A DNA stretch of 64,000 nucleotides from Siphonodentalium dalli (lineage: Eukaryota; Mollusca; Scaphopoda; Gadilida; Siphonodentaliidae): contig CP136062.1 of NCBI GenBank assembly GCA_032622095.1, forward strand, positions 2,790,001 through 2,854,000, in the 5' to 3' direction. Under the pieces are notes generated by a model, which was given only the letters and a program-made list of their open reading frames with translations, had not been told where the DNA came from and made no database searches. The position numbers and the translations under genes were made by a program. Positions 34,594 to 47,700 of this stretch are shown here, one piece after another (the stretch's first letter is position 1; each line of letters begins with the position of its first letter).

Positions 34594-35360
34594 TCTATTA
34601 TATATTTTGAAAGATCTGTGTGTGTGTGTGTGTGTGTGTGTATCTGTGTGTGGGTGTGTGTGTGTGTGTAATCGATGGACTCAAAAATGGCTGAACCAAT
34701 TTCGATGAAATTTGGTATGTGGGGGTATTTTCGGGTCAGGAGTAACATAGGCCTATTGATTTTCAGATCCGAGGTCAACTTTTCACGTGCCGATGTCAAA
34801 TCTGTTTTACGCCGTTTTGCGCTAATATTTTTCAGTTCGGTGCTCACAAATCGATTCGATATAGCGCGAATAATAAATTGCCAGTCATATAATTTGCACG
34901 GTTAGAATCTGTGTGGCTTCATCTTTCCAACGATGTATAATCTGTATGTATCCGTTTTAGTTATCTGCCTCAATTATTAAGAAGAAGTGGTACGATCTTC
35001 TATCAGGGTAAAAACAATGCGTAACTTCTATGACGTCGTTAGAGTTCATAACGTTAGATAACGTTAACGCTCAATCGGCCGATGCATTTGACTGTTTCAG
35101 ACGTCTTGGCGATATCTCGGGCACCGATGGTAATTTATCTTTACGTGTGTAAATGTGGCGCGTTTATATACTTGAGTGGAAATAAAATAGGGTTAAAAGG
35201 TCAAATCGGGTAAAACCGGATGGATTTCGACGGGTACTTTTGTCGGGTACTTTTGTTCGGGCAGTGTTTTGGACGAGTCAAATCGTGACCCCACTTGACC
35301 TTGGCCTTCAAAATAGACAATTCAAGGTCAAACCCCGGACGAAGTCGGGTCACCTTCTAG
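34594..35360 (+). mobile_element. Helitron B (767 bp, non-autonomous)
   Basis: It starts TCTATTATATATTTTGAAAG immediately after the CTAG of Helitron A. A TG microsatellite (34617-34669) follows the 5' end. The body contains GATGGACTCAAAAATGGCTG and CGATGAAATTTGGTATG (34703-34719). The end CCCCGGACGAAGTCGGG can fold into a bulged hairpin and is followed by TCACCTT and CTAG (35357-35360). No Rep or helicase coding sequence is seen. Confidence 0.75.
34617..34669. repeat. TG microsatellite in Helitron B
   Basis: (TG)n with a few interruptions (TATC, GGG), 20-25 bases inside the Helitron 5' end. Confidence 0.95.
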
Positions 35361-35380
35361 TCTATTATATATTTTGAAAG

Positions 35381-35441
<61 letters not shown>

Positions 35442-36094
35442 TTTGTGTGTAATCGATGGACTCAAAAACGACTCAGCCAATTTCGATGAAACTTGGTACG
35501 TGGGGGTATTTTCGGGCCACGAGTAACATAGGCCTATTAATTTGTTCGTGCGTGGTCAACTTTTCACGTGCCGAGGTCAAATCTGTTTTTACGCCGTTTT
35601 GCGCTAATATATTTCAGTTCGGTGCTCACAAATCGATTCGATATAGCTCGAATAATAAATTGCCAGTCATATAATTTGCACGTTTAGAATCTGTGGCGTT
35701 TCACCTTTCCAATGATGTATCACACGCCTGTGTACGTTTAAAGTTTCTACCTTAATTATCGGGAAGAACACAGGATCATGCTTCGCTCATCGAAAATCAT
35801 TGCGTAAAAAAATATATTACGCCATCAACATATCGTGACGTGATCGCGTTAACTCTTAACAGGCCGATGTCGCGTTAACTCATCACCGGCCGAGGTATCC
35901 GCAAATGACATTGGGCTATATATCTCGAAAACGGGTGTAGCTATCGACTTGAAATTTGGTATGTGAATGTCGGGTCGTCGAGCCCGTGCGACACCAGCTG
36001 CGCGCATGCGCAGACCATATCTAGGAAACGGGTGGAGCAATCGACTTAAAATTTGGTTTTTGAATAGCCCGGACGAAGTCGAGTCACCTTCTAG
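35361..36094 (+). mobile_element. Helitron C (734 bp, non-autonomous)
   Basis: It starts with the same 5' end as B (TCTATTATATATTTTGAAAG) right after B's CTAG. A long TG microsatellite (35382-35450) and a body about 80-90% similar to B (35451-35700) follow. The 3' portion instead resembles A: a GCGCATGCGC repeat and TATCGACTTGAAATTTGG. It ends CCCGGACGAAGTCG, AGTCACCTT and CTAG (36091-36094). It is thus a mosaic of a B-type 5' half and an A-type 3' half. Confidence 0.75.
35382..35450. repeat. TG microsatellite in Helitron C
   Basis: Almost pure (TG)n to about 35438, then TTTGTTTGTGTGT, at the same position as in Helitron B. Confidence 0.95.
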
Positions 36095-36475
36095 TTAATG
36101 ATATATATCTTAAGACTTTCATGGCCTACAATGGTATGTAGTATTTCGCTTATGTGGTGTGAGAGTGTTTGTTATAAATTAGCCGCTAGGGTTGTGGCGT
36201 ATTGCATACTATTAGTATCATTATAACAATCGTAATAAGAGACTAAGGGCAGTAATCGCCACGACAGTTTTAACAATTAAATCCGCATATATCATTAATA
36301 ATTACCAACAGGTCGAAATTCTGAACTTACAATCCATGGCTATGATCTTTTTCTCATTAATTTCTTTTAATTATTTAATATATAGTTTCCATATAATATA
36401 AAGATTGTGTTCGTTAAAAATTAAATATTCCATGGAAGTATAAAATTTCTGGCATTTCAGAAATTTAAATCCTAG
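36095..36475 (+). other. End of H1392 3' segment and its 3' terminus
   Basis: AT-rich single-copy sequence without a gene. From 36431 it carries CATGGAAGTAT, then a hairpin with arms AAATTTCTG and CAGAAATTT, then CTAG at 36472-36475. H1383 unit sequence (TTCAATTTATT) begins at the next base. Confidence 0.8.
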
Positions 36476-39400
36476 TTCAATTTATTATTTTTCTCCTCTA
36501 TTATTATTATTCTAAGCAATTTTTCAACTCTTATATCTCCGGAAGTACAAGAGATAGGGAGCTGAAATTTCGTATGCATATAGACCTATACTATTTCTAA
36601 CTAATAAGAGTATATAGGATGTTGCCCACGATTGGTTTACAGAGTTATCTCCCTTTTTGTGAAAAAATGGGGTTGCTGCATCTCGAAAAGTATGAGCAGC
36701 AGAGACTCAAAATTTGGACCATATGTAGAACTCATGATTCCCTATTGAATCCATACATTATAATTTATGTCCGCGCTTTTTCTACAGAGTTGTCGCCCAT
36801 GATTCGCAAAATTCGATTTATTTCATATCATGTAACCGCCTATAACATGCACGGTATCCATATTTGAGAGATTTTATGTAGTTACCCGTTATCAACTTGC
36901 TACGAAAACAAGTTTTAAACAGGGACGGACTTATATTTTTGGGTTTTGGGTGGGGGCAAAATTTTCGCAATTTTTTTTTTCGATGATTTCAACTATTTTT
37001 ACTGTCGTGTATCTATAGGGTGTACTAATGATCCTCCTGAAAGAATTTTGGAAATCGGTTCAGAATTGTCCAAGTTACAGACCATCGCAAATTGTATTCA
37101 TACATCGATTGAGGAGAAAGTGCTTGTGGACAAAACTCCTCCTAGACGACGCACGCGAACTGGATTTGGTCTATGTGAGCGTGTTATCCATAGAAAGAAG
37201 ACGAAATGGTGCAATTTTGACGAAGATCCAAAAACATTGGTCCATATTAGGGAGGGGGCAAAAATTGTCATATTTTTTTGGTCTCCGATTTGAACCAAAA
37301 TTGTTGTGAAGTATCTATAAGATGTACCGAGTGAAATTATGAGTGAATTTTGTGAATCGGTTGAAAAATGTAGAAATTGTGGCCCCTTCATTTTTTTCAA
37401 GTTTACAGAAGATGCACTATGAATTCAAATTCCTTCAACCAATCGTCAATTGTTTAGTGTCATTCGGTGGGGAATTTATAATACTTTTAAACGATTACCG
37501 ACTTGCCTTATTATGTCGATGGAAGCCAGATATAATCGAAATGTATGTACTGAACAGCATTAATATAGGTCTATATAGTAGAATATCGCCACAATATCTT
37601 ACTAGAACCCTACTAAATATTAAAGGGGCATCAAATGCGAACACAATGACGCAAAAATTAGCTCGATATCTCGAAGATTAGCCGAGATATGGCGACTTTT
37701 CTACACGCATCACCTAATTCCGAGGCAAGGGTGGGGGTCACACCAGAACGTTCCAACTGAACACAGAAATGTCAATAAACCATACTATCGACATACCAAT
37801 CAATTCCGTGCGAATCCCTTATTATACTTCCATATTTTAATATGGAAGTATATTGTTATTCAATTTATTATTTTTCTCCTCTATTATTATTATTCTAAGC
37901 AATTTTTCAACTCTTATATCTCCGGAAGTACAAGAGATAGGGAGCTGAAATTTCGTATGCATATAGACCTATACTATTTCTAACTAATAAGAGTATATAG
38001 GATGTTGCCCACGATTGGTTTACAGAGTTATCTCCCTTTTTGTGAAAAAATGGGGTTGCTGTATCTCGAAAAGTATGAGCAGCAGAGACTCAAAATTTGG
38101 ACCATATGTAGAACTCAGGATTCCCTATTGAATCCATACATTATAATTTATGTCCGCGCTTTTTCTACAGAGTTGTCGCCCATGATTCGCAAAATTCGAT
38201 TTATTTCATATCATGTAACCGCCTATAACATGCACGGTATCCATATTTGAGAGATTTTATGTAGTTACCCGTTATCAACTTGCTACGAAAACAAGTTTTA
38301 AACAGGGACGGACTTATATTTTTGGGTTTTGGGTGGGGGCAAAATTTTCGCAATTTTTTTTTCGATGATTTCAACTATTTTTACTGTCGTGTATCTATAG
38401 GGTGTACTAATGATCCTCCTGAAAGAATTTTGGAAATCGGTTCAGAATTGTCCAAGTTACAGACCATCGCAAATTGTATTCATACATCGATTGAGGAGAA
38501 AGTGCTTGTGGACAAAACTCCTCCTAGACGACGCACGCGAACTGGATTTGGTCTATGTGAGCGTGTTATCCATAGAAAGAAGACGAAATGGTGCAATTTT
38601 GACGAAGATCCAAAAACATTGGTCCATATTAGGGAGGGGGCAAAAATTGTCATATTTTTTTGGTCTCCGATTTGAACCAAAATTGTTGTGAAGTATCTAT
38701 AAGATGTACCGAGTGAAATTATGAGTGAATTTTGTGAATCGGTTGAAAAATGTAGAAATTGTGGCCCCTTCATTTTTTTCAAGTTTACAGAAGATGCACT
38801 ATGAATTCAAATTCCTTCAACCAATCGTCAATTGTTTAGTGTCATTCGGTGGGGAATTTATAATACTTTTAAACGATTACCGACTTGCCTTATTATGTCG
38901 ATGGAAGCCAGATATAATCGAAATGTATGTACTGAACAGCATTAATATAGGTCTATATAGTAGAATATCGCCACAATATCTTACTAGAACCCTACTAAAT
39001 ATTAAAGGGGCATCAAATGCGAACACAATGACGCAAAAATTAGCTCGATATCTCGAAGATTAGCCGAGATATGGCGACTTTTCTACACGCATCACCTAAT
39101 TCCGAGGCAAGGGTGGGGGTCACACCAGAACGTTCCAACTGAACACAGAAATGTCAATAAACCATACTATCGACATACCAATCAATTCCGTGCGAATCCC
39201 TTATTATACTTCCATATTTTAATATGGAAGTATATTGTTATTCAATTTATTATTTTTCTCCTCTATTATTATTATTCTAAGCAATTTTTCAACTCTTATA
39301 TCTCCGGAAGTACAAGAGATAGGGAGCTGAAATTTCGTATGCATATAGACCTATACTATTTCTAACTAATAAGAGTATATAGGATGTTGCCCACGATTGG

Positions 39401-42400
39401 TTTACAGAGTTATCTCCCTTTTTGTGAAAAAATGGGGTTGCTGTATCTCGAAAAGTATGAGCAGCAGAGACTCAAAATTTGGACCATATGTAGAACTCAG
39501 GATTCCCTATTGAATCCATACATTATAATTTATGTCCGCGCTTTTTCTACAGAGTTGTCGCCCATGATTCGCAAAATTCGATTTATTTCATATCATGTAA
39601 CCGCCTATAACATGCACGGTATCCATATTTGAGAGATTTTATGTAGTTACCCGTTATCAACTTGCTACGAAAACAAGTTTTAAACAGGGACGGACTTATA
39701 TTTTTGGGTTTTGGGTGGGGGCAAAATTTTCGCAATTTTTTTTTTCGATGATTTCAACTATTTTTACTGTCGTGTATCTATAGGGTGTACTAATGATCCT
39801 CCTGAAAGAATTTTGGAAATCGGTTCAGAATTGTCCAAGTTACAGACCATCGCAAATTGTATTCATACATCGATTGAGGAGAAAGTGCTTGTGGACAAAA
39901 CTCCTCCTAGACGACGCACGCGAACTGGATTTGGTCTATGTGAGCGTGTTATCCATAGAAAGAAGACGAAATGGTGCAATTTTGACGAAGATCCAAAAAC
40001 ATTGGTCCATATTAGGGAGGGGGCAAAAATTGTCATATTTTTTTGGTCTCCGATTTGAACCAAAATTGTTGTGAAGTATCTATAAGATGTACCGAGTGAA
40101 ATTATGAGTGAATTTTGTGAATCGGTTGAAAAATGTAGAAATTGTGGCCCCTTCATTTTTTTCAAGTTTACAGAAGATGCACTATGAATTCAAATTCCTT
40201 CAACCAATCGTCAATTGTTTAGTGTCATTCGGTGGGGAATTTATAATACTTTTAAACGATTACCGACTTGCCTTATTATGTCGATGGAAGCCAGATATAA
40301 TCGAAATGTATGTACTGAACAGCATTAATATAGGTCTATATAGTAGAATATCGCCACAATATCTTACTAGAACCCTACTAAATATTAAAGGGGCATCAAA
40401 TGCGAACACAATGACGCAAAAATTAGCTCGATATCTCGAAGATTAGCCGAGATATGGCGACTTTTCTACACGCATCACCTAATTCCGAGGCAAGGGTGGG
40501 GGTCACACCAGAACGTTCCAACTGAACACAGAAATGTCAATAAACCATACTATCGACATACCAATCAATTCCGTGCGAATCCCTTATTATACTTCCATAT
40601 TTTAATATGGAAGTATATTGTTATTCAATTTATTATTTTTCTCCTCTATTATTATTATTCTAAGCAATTTTTCAACTCTTATATCTCCGGAAGTACAAGA
40701 GATAGGGAGCTGAAATTTCGTATGCATATAGACCTATACTATTTCTAACTAATAAGAGTATATAGGATGTTGCCCACGATTGGTTTACAGAGTTATCTCC
40801 CTTTTTGTGAAAAAATGGGGTTGCTGTATCTCGAAAAGTATGAGCAGCAGAGACTCAAAATTTGGACCATATGTAGAACTCAGGATTCCCTATTGAATCC
40901 ATACATTATAATTTATGTCCGCGCTTTTTCTACAGAGTTGTCGCCCATGATTCGCAAAATTCGATTTATTTCATATCATGTAACCGCCTATAACATGCAC
41001 GGTATCCATATTTGAGAGATTTTATGTAGTTACCCGTTATCAACTTGCTACGAAAACAAGTTTTAAACAGGGACGGACTTATATTTTTGGGTTTTGGGTG
41101 GGGGCAAAATTTTCGCAATTTTTTTTTTCGATGATTTCAACTATTTTTACTGTCGTGTATCTATATGGTGTACTAATGATCCTCCTGAAAGAATTTTGGA
41201 AATCGGTTCAGAATTGTCCAAGTTACAGACCATCGCAAATTGTATTCATACATCGATTGAGGAGAAAGTGCTTGTGGACAAAACTCCTCCTAGACGACGC
41301 ACGCGAACTGGATTTGGTCTATGTGAGCGTGTTATCCATAGAAAGAAGACGAAATGGTGCAATTTTGACGAAGATCCAAAAACATTGGTCCATATTAGGG
41401 AGGGGGCAAAAATTGTCATATTTTTTTGGTCTCCGATTTGAACCAAAATTGTTGTGAAGTATCTATAAGATGTACCGAGTGAAATTATGAGTGAATTTTG
41501 TGAATCGGTTGAAAAATGTAGAAATTGTGGCCCCTTCATTTTTTTCAAGTTTACAGAAGATGCACTATGAATTCAAATTCCTTCAACCAATCGTCAATTG
41601 TTTAGTGTCATTCGGTGGGGAATTTATAATACTTTTAAACGATTACCGACTTGCCTTATTATGTCGATGGAAGCCAGATATAATCGAAATGTATGTACTG
41701 AACAGCATTAATATAGGTCTATATAGTAGAATATCGCCACAATATCTTACTAGAACCCTACTAAATATTAAAGGGGCATCAAATGCGAACACAATGACGC
41801 AAAAATTAGCTCGATATCTCGAAGATTAGCCGAGATATGGCGACTTTTCTACACGCATCACCTAATTCCGAGGCAAGGGTGGGGGTCACACCAGAACGTT
41901 CCAACTGAACACAGAAATGTCAATAAACCATACTATCGACATACCAATCAATTCCGTGCGAATCCCTTATTATACTTCCATATTTTAATATGGAAGTATA
42001 TTGTTATTCAATTTATTATTTTTCTCCTCTATTATTATTATTCTAAGCAATTTTTCAACTCTTATATCTCCGGAAGTACAAGAGATAGGGAGCTGAAATT
42101 TCGTATGCATATAGACCTATACTATTTCTAACTAATAAGAGTATATAGGATGTTGCTCACGATTGGTTTACAGAGTTATCTCCCTTTTTGTGAAAAAATG
42201 GGGTTGCTGTATCTCGAAAAGTATGAGCAGCAGAGACTCAAAATTTGGACCATATGTAGAACTCAGGATTCCCTATTGAATCCATACATTATAATTTATG
42301 TCCGCGCTTTTTCTACAGAGTTGTCGCCCATGATTCGCAAAATTCGATTTATTTCATATCATGTAACCGCCTATAACATGCACGGTATCCATATTTGAGA

Positions 42401-44737
42401 GATTTTATGTAGTTACCCGTTATCAACTTGCTACGAAAACAAGTTTTAAACAGGGACGGACTTATATTTTTGGGTTTTGGGTGGGGGCAAAATTTTCGCA
42501 ATTTTTTTTTTCGATGATTTCAACTATTTTTACTGTCGTGTATCTATAGGGTGTACTAATGATCCTCCTGAAAGAATTTTGGAAATCGGTTCAGAATTGT
42601 CCAAGTTACAGACCATCGCAAATTGTATTCATACATCGATTGAGGAGAAAGTGCTTGTGGACAAAACTCCTCCTAGACGACGCACGCGAACTGGATTTGG
42701 TCTATGTGAGCGTGTTATCCATAGAAAGAAGACGAAATGGTGCAATTTTGACGAAGATCCAAAAACATTGGTCCATATTAGGGAGGGGGCAAAAATTGTC
42801 ATATTTTTTTGGTCTCCGATTTGAACCAAAATTGTTGTGAAGTATCTATAAGATGTACCGAGTGAAATTATGAGTGAATTTTGTGAATCGGTTGAAAAAT
42901 GTAGAAATTGTGGCCCCTTCATTTTTTTCAAGTTTACAGAAGATGCACTATGAATTCAAATTCCTTCAACCAATCGTCAATTGTTTAGTGTCATTCGGTG
43001 GGGAATTTATAATACTTTTAAACGATTACCGACTTGCCTTATTATGTCGATGGAAGCCAGATATAATCGAAATGTATGTACTGAACAGCATTAATATAGG
43101 TCTATATAGTAGAATATCGCCACAATATCTTACTAGAACCCTACTAAATATTAAAGGGGCATCAAATGCGAACACAATGACGCAAAAATTAGCTCGATAT
43201 CTCGAAGATTAGCCGAGATATGGCGACTTTTCTACACGCATCACCTAATTCCGAGGCAAGGGTGGGGGTCACACCAGAACGTTCCAACTGAACACAGAAA
43301 TGTCAATAAACCATACTATCGACATACCAATCAATTCCGTGCGAATCCCTTATTATACTTCCATATTTTAATATGGAAGTATATTGTTATTCAATTTATT
43401 ATTTTTCTCCTCTATTATTATTATTCTAAGCAATTTTTCAACTCTTATATCTCCGGAAGTACAAGAGATAGGGAGCTGAAATTTCGTATGCATATAGACC
43501 TATACTATTTCTAACTAATAAGAGTATATAGGATGTTGCCCACGATTGGTTTACAGAGTTATCTCCCTTTTTGTGAAAAAATGGGGTTGCTGTATCTCGA
43601 AAAGTATGAGCAGCAGAGACTCAAAATTTGGACCATATGTAGAACTCAGGATTCCCTATTGAATCCATACATTATAATTTATGTCCGCGCTTTTTCTACA
43701 GAGTTGTCGCCCATGATTCGCAAAATTCGATTTATTTCATATCATGTAACCGCCTATAACATGCACGGTATCCATATTTGAGAGATTTTATGTAGTTACC
43801 CGTTATCAACTTGCTACGAAAACAAGTTTTAAACAGGGACGGACTTATATTTTTGGGTTTTGGGTGGGGGCAAAATTTTCGCAATTTTTTTTTTCGATGA
43901 TTTCAACTATTTTTACTGTCGTGTATCTATAGGGTGTACTAATGATCCTCCTGAAAGAATTTTGGAAATCGGTTCAGAATTGTCCAAGTTACAGACCATC
44001 GCAAATTGTATTCATACATCGATTGAGGAGAAAGTGCTTGTGGACAAAACTCCTCCTAGACGACGCACGCGAACTGGATTTGGTCTATGTGAGCGTGTTA
44101 TCCATAGAAAGAAGACGAAATGGTGCAATTTTGACGAAGATCCAAAAACATTGGTCCATATTAGGGAGGGGGCAAAAATTGTCATATTTTTTTGGTCTCC
44201 GATTTGAACCAAAATTGTTGTGAAGTATCTATAAGATGTACCGAGTGAAATTATGAGTGAATTTTGTGAATCGGTTGAAAAATGTAGAAATTGTGGCCCC
44301 TTCATTTTTTTCAAGTTTACAGAAGATGCACTATGAATTCAAATTCCTTCAACCAATCGTCAATTGTTTAGTGTCATTCGGTGGGGAATTTATAATACTT
44401 TTAAACGATTACCGACTTGCCTTATTATGTCGATGGAAGCCAGATATAATCGAAATGTATGTACTGAACAGCATTAATATAGGTCTATATAGTAGAATAT
44501 CGCCACAATATCTTACTAGAACCCTACTAAATATTAAAGGGGCATCAAATGCGAACACAATGACGCAAAAATTAGCTCGATATCTCGAAGATTAGCCGAG
44601 ATATGGCGACTTTTCTACACGCATCACCTAATTCCGAGGCAAGGGTGGGGGTCACACCAGAACGTTCCAACTGAACACAGAAATGTCAATAAACCATACT
44701 ATCGACATACCAATCAATTCCGTGCGAATCCCTTATT
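36476..44737. repeat. H1383 units 1-6, type A
   Basis: These units read CGCAAATTGTATTCATACATC followed by GATTGAGG at the diagnostic site. They mostly have a T10 run (unit 2 has T9). Unit 1, next to the H1392 end, has extra private changes near 36681 and 36737. Type A agrees with the H1392 unit at this site and is therefore likely ancestral. Confidence 0.85.
37824..37851. repeat. H1383 unit palindrome
   Basis: ATACTTCCATATT and AATATGGAAGTAT are perfect 13-bp arms around TT. It recurs at each unit start (39206, 40589, 41972, 43355, 44738 and onward by 1383). Confidence 0.95.
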
Positions 44738-47700
44738 ATACTTCCATATTTTAATATGGAAGTATATTGTTATTCAATTTATTATTTTTCTCCTCTATTA
44801 TTATTATTCTAAGCAATTTTTCAACTCTTATATCTCCGGAAGTACAAGAGATAGGGAGCTGAAATTTCGTATGCATATAGACCTATACTATTTCTAACTA
44901 ATAAGAGTATATAGGATGTTGCCCACGATTGGTTTACAGAGTTATCTCCCTTTTTGTGAAAAAATGGGGTTGCTGTATCTCGAAAAGTATGAGCAGCAGA
45001 GACTCAAAATTTGGACCATATGTAGAACTCAGGATTCCCTATTGAATCCATACATTATAATTTATGTCCGCGCTTTTTCTACAGAGTTGTCGCCCATGAT
45101 TCGCAAAATTCGATTTATTTCATATCATGTAACCGCCTATAACATGCACGGTATCCATATTTGAGAGATTTTATGTAGTTACCCGTTATCAACTTGCTAC
45201 GAAAACAAGTTTTAAACAGGGACGGACTTATATTTTTGGGTTTTGGGTGGGGGCAAAATTTTCGCAATTTTTTTTTCGATGATTTCAACTATTTTTACTG
45301 TCGTGTATCTATAGGGTGTACTAATGATCCTCCTGAAAGAATTTTGGAAATCGGTTCAGAATTGTCCAAGTTACAGACCATCGCAAATGGTATTCATACC
45401 ATGAATTGAGGAGAAAGTGCTTGTGGACAAAACTCCTCCTAGACGACGCACGCGAACTGGATTTGGTCTATGTGAGCGTGTTATCCATAGAAAGAAGACG
45501 AAATGGTGCAATTTTGACGAAGATCCAAAAACATTGGTCCATATTAGGGAGGGGGCAAAAATTGTCATATTTTTTTGGTCTCCGATTTGAACCAAAATTG
45601 TTGTGAAGTATCTATAAGATGTACCGAGTGAAATTATGAGTGAATTTTGTGAATCGGTTGAAAAATGTAGAAATTGTGGCCCCTTCATTTTTTTCAAGTT
45701 TACAGAAGATGCACTATGAATTCAAATTCCTTCAACCAATCGTCAATTGTTTAGTGTCATTCGGTGGGGAATTTATAATACTTTTAAACGATTACCGACT
45801 TGCCTTATTATGTCGATGGAAGCCAGATATAATCGAAATGTATGTACTGAACAGCATTAATATAGGTCTATATAGTAGAATATCGCCACAATATCTTACT
45901 AGAACCCTACTAAATATTAAAGGGGCATCAAATGCGAACACAATGACGCAAAAATTAGCTCGATATCTCGAAGATTAGCCGAGATATGGCGACTTTTCTA
46001 CACGCATCACCTAATTCCGAGGCAAGGGTGGGGGTCACACCAGAACGTTCCAACTGAACACAGAAATGTCAATAAACCATACTATCGACATACCAATCAA
46101 TTCCGTGCGAATCCCTTATTATACTTCCATATTTTAATATGGAAGTATATTGTTATTCAATTTATTATTTTTCTCCTCTATTATTATTATTCTAAGCAAT
46201 TTTTCAACTCTTATATCTCCGGAAGTACAAGAGATAGGGAGCTGAAATTTCGTATGCATATAGACCTATACTATTTCTAACTAATAAGAGTATATAGGAT
46301 GTTGCCCACGATTGGTTTACAGAGTTATCTCCCTTTTTGTGAAAAAATGGGGTTGCTGTATCTCGAAAAGTATGAGCAGCAGAGACTCAAAATTTGGACC
46401 ATATGTAGAACTCAGGATTCCCTATTGAATCCATACATTATAATTTATGTCCGCGCTTTTTCTACAGAGTTGTCGCCCATGATTCGCAAAATTCGATTTA
46501 TTTCATATCATGTAACCGCCTATAACATGCACGGTATCCATATTTGAGAGATTTTATGTAGTTACCCGTTATCAACTTGCTACGAAAACAAGTTTTAAAC
46601 AGGGACGGACTTATATTTTTGGGTTTTGGGTGGGGGCAAAATTTTCGCAATTTTTTTTTCGATGATTTCAACTATTTTTACTGTCGTGTATCTATAGGGT
46701 GTACTAATGATCCTCCTGAAAGAATTTTGGAAATCGGTTCAGAATTGTCCAAGTTACAGACCATCGCAAATGGTATTCATACCATGAATTGAGGAGAAAG
46801 TGCTTGTGGACAAAACTCCTCCTAGACGACGCACGCGAACTGGATTTGGTCTATGTGAGCGTGTTATCCATAGAAAGAAGACGAAATGGTGCAATTTTGA
46901 CGAAGATCCAAAAACATTGGTCCATATTAGGGAGGGGGCAAAAATTGTCATATTTTTTTGGTCTCCGATTTGAACCAAAATTGTTGTGAAGTATCTATAA
47001 GATGTACCGAGTGAAATTATGAGTGAATTTTGTGAATCGGTTGAAAAATGTAGAAATTGTGGCCCCTTCATTTTTTTCAAGTTTACAGAAGATGCACTAT
47101 GAATTCAAATTCCTTCAACCAATCGTCAATTGTTTAGTGTCATTCGGTGGGGAATTTATAATACTTTTAAACGATTACCGACTTGCCTTATTATGTCGAT
47201 GGAAGCCAGATATAATCGAAATGTATGTACTGAACAGCATTAATATAGGTCTATATAGTAGAATATCGCCACAATATCTTACTAGAACCCTACTAAATAT
47301 TAAAGGGGCATCAAATGCGAACACAATGACGCAAAAATTAGCTCGATATCTCGAAGATTAGCCGAGATATGGCGACTTTTCTACACGCATCACCTAATTC
47401 CGAGGCAAGGGTGGGGGTCACACCAGAACGTTCCAACTGAACACAGAAATGTCAATAAACCATACTATCGACATACCAATCAATTCCGTGCGAATCCCTT
47501 ATTATACTTCCATATTTTAATATGGAAGTATATTGTTATTCAATTTATTATTTTTCTCCTCTATTATTATTATTCTAAGCAATTTTTCAACTCTTATATC
47601 TCCGGAAGTACAAGAGATAGGGAGCTGAAATTTCGTATGCATATAGACCTATACTATTTCTAACTAATAAGAGTATATAGGATGTTGCCCACGATTGGTT

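Larger units (their letters stand above)
1..36475 (+). mobile_element. H1392: rolling-circle (Helentron-like) element, 5' end off window, twice interrupted
   Basis: This non-autonomous element is built from 1392-bp tandem core units seen at 1-2997, 20209-22992 and 31842-32437, followed by a unique 3' segment from 32438 to 36475. Its 3' end shows CATGGAAGTAT at 36431-36441, a 9-bp perfect hairpin (arms 36443-36451 and 36458-36466, 6-nt loop), five bases, then CTAG at 36472-36475. A hairpin a few bases before CTRR is the hallmark 3' end of Helitrons. The inverted relation of 5' ATACTTCCATG to 3' CATGGAAGTAT resembles the asymmetric terminal inverted repeats described for Helentrons. After CTAG the sequence continues at once as an interior part of an H1383 unit, so H1392 sits inside an H1383 array. 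Two younger elements interrupt it (2998-20208 and 22993-31841). I see no Rep/helicase coding sequence, so mobility would need a partner in trans. Family placement is inference from end structure. Confidence 0.75.
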
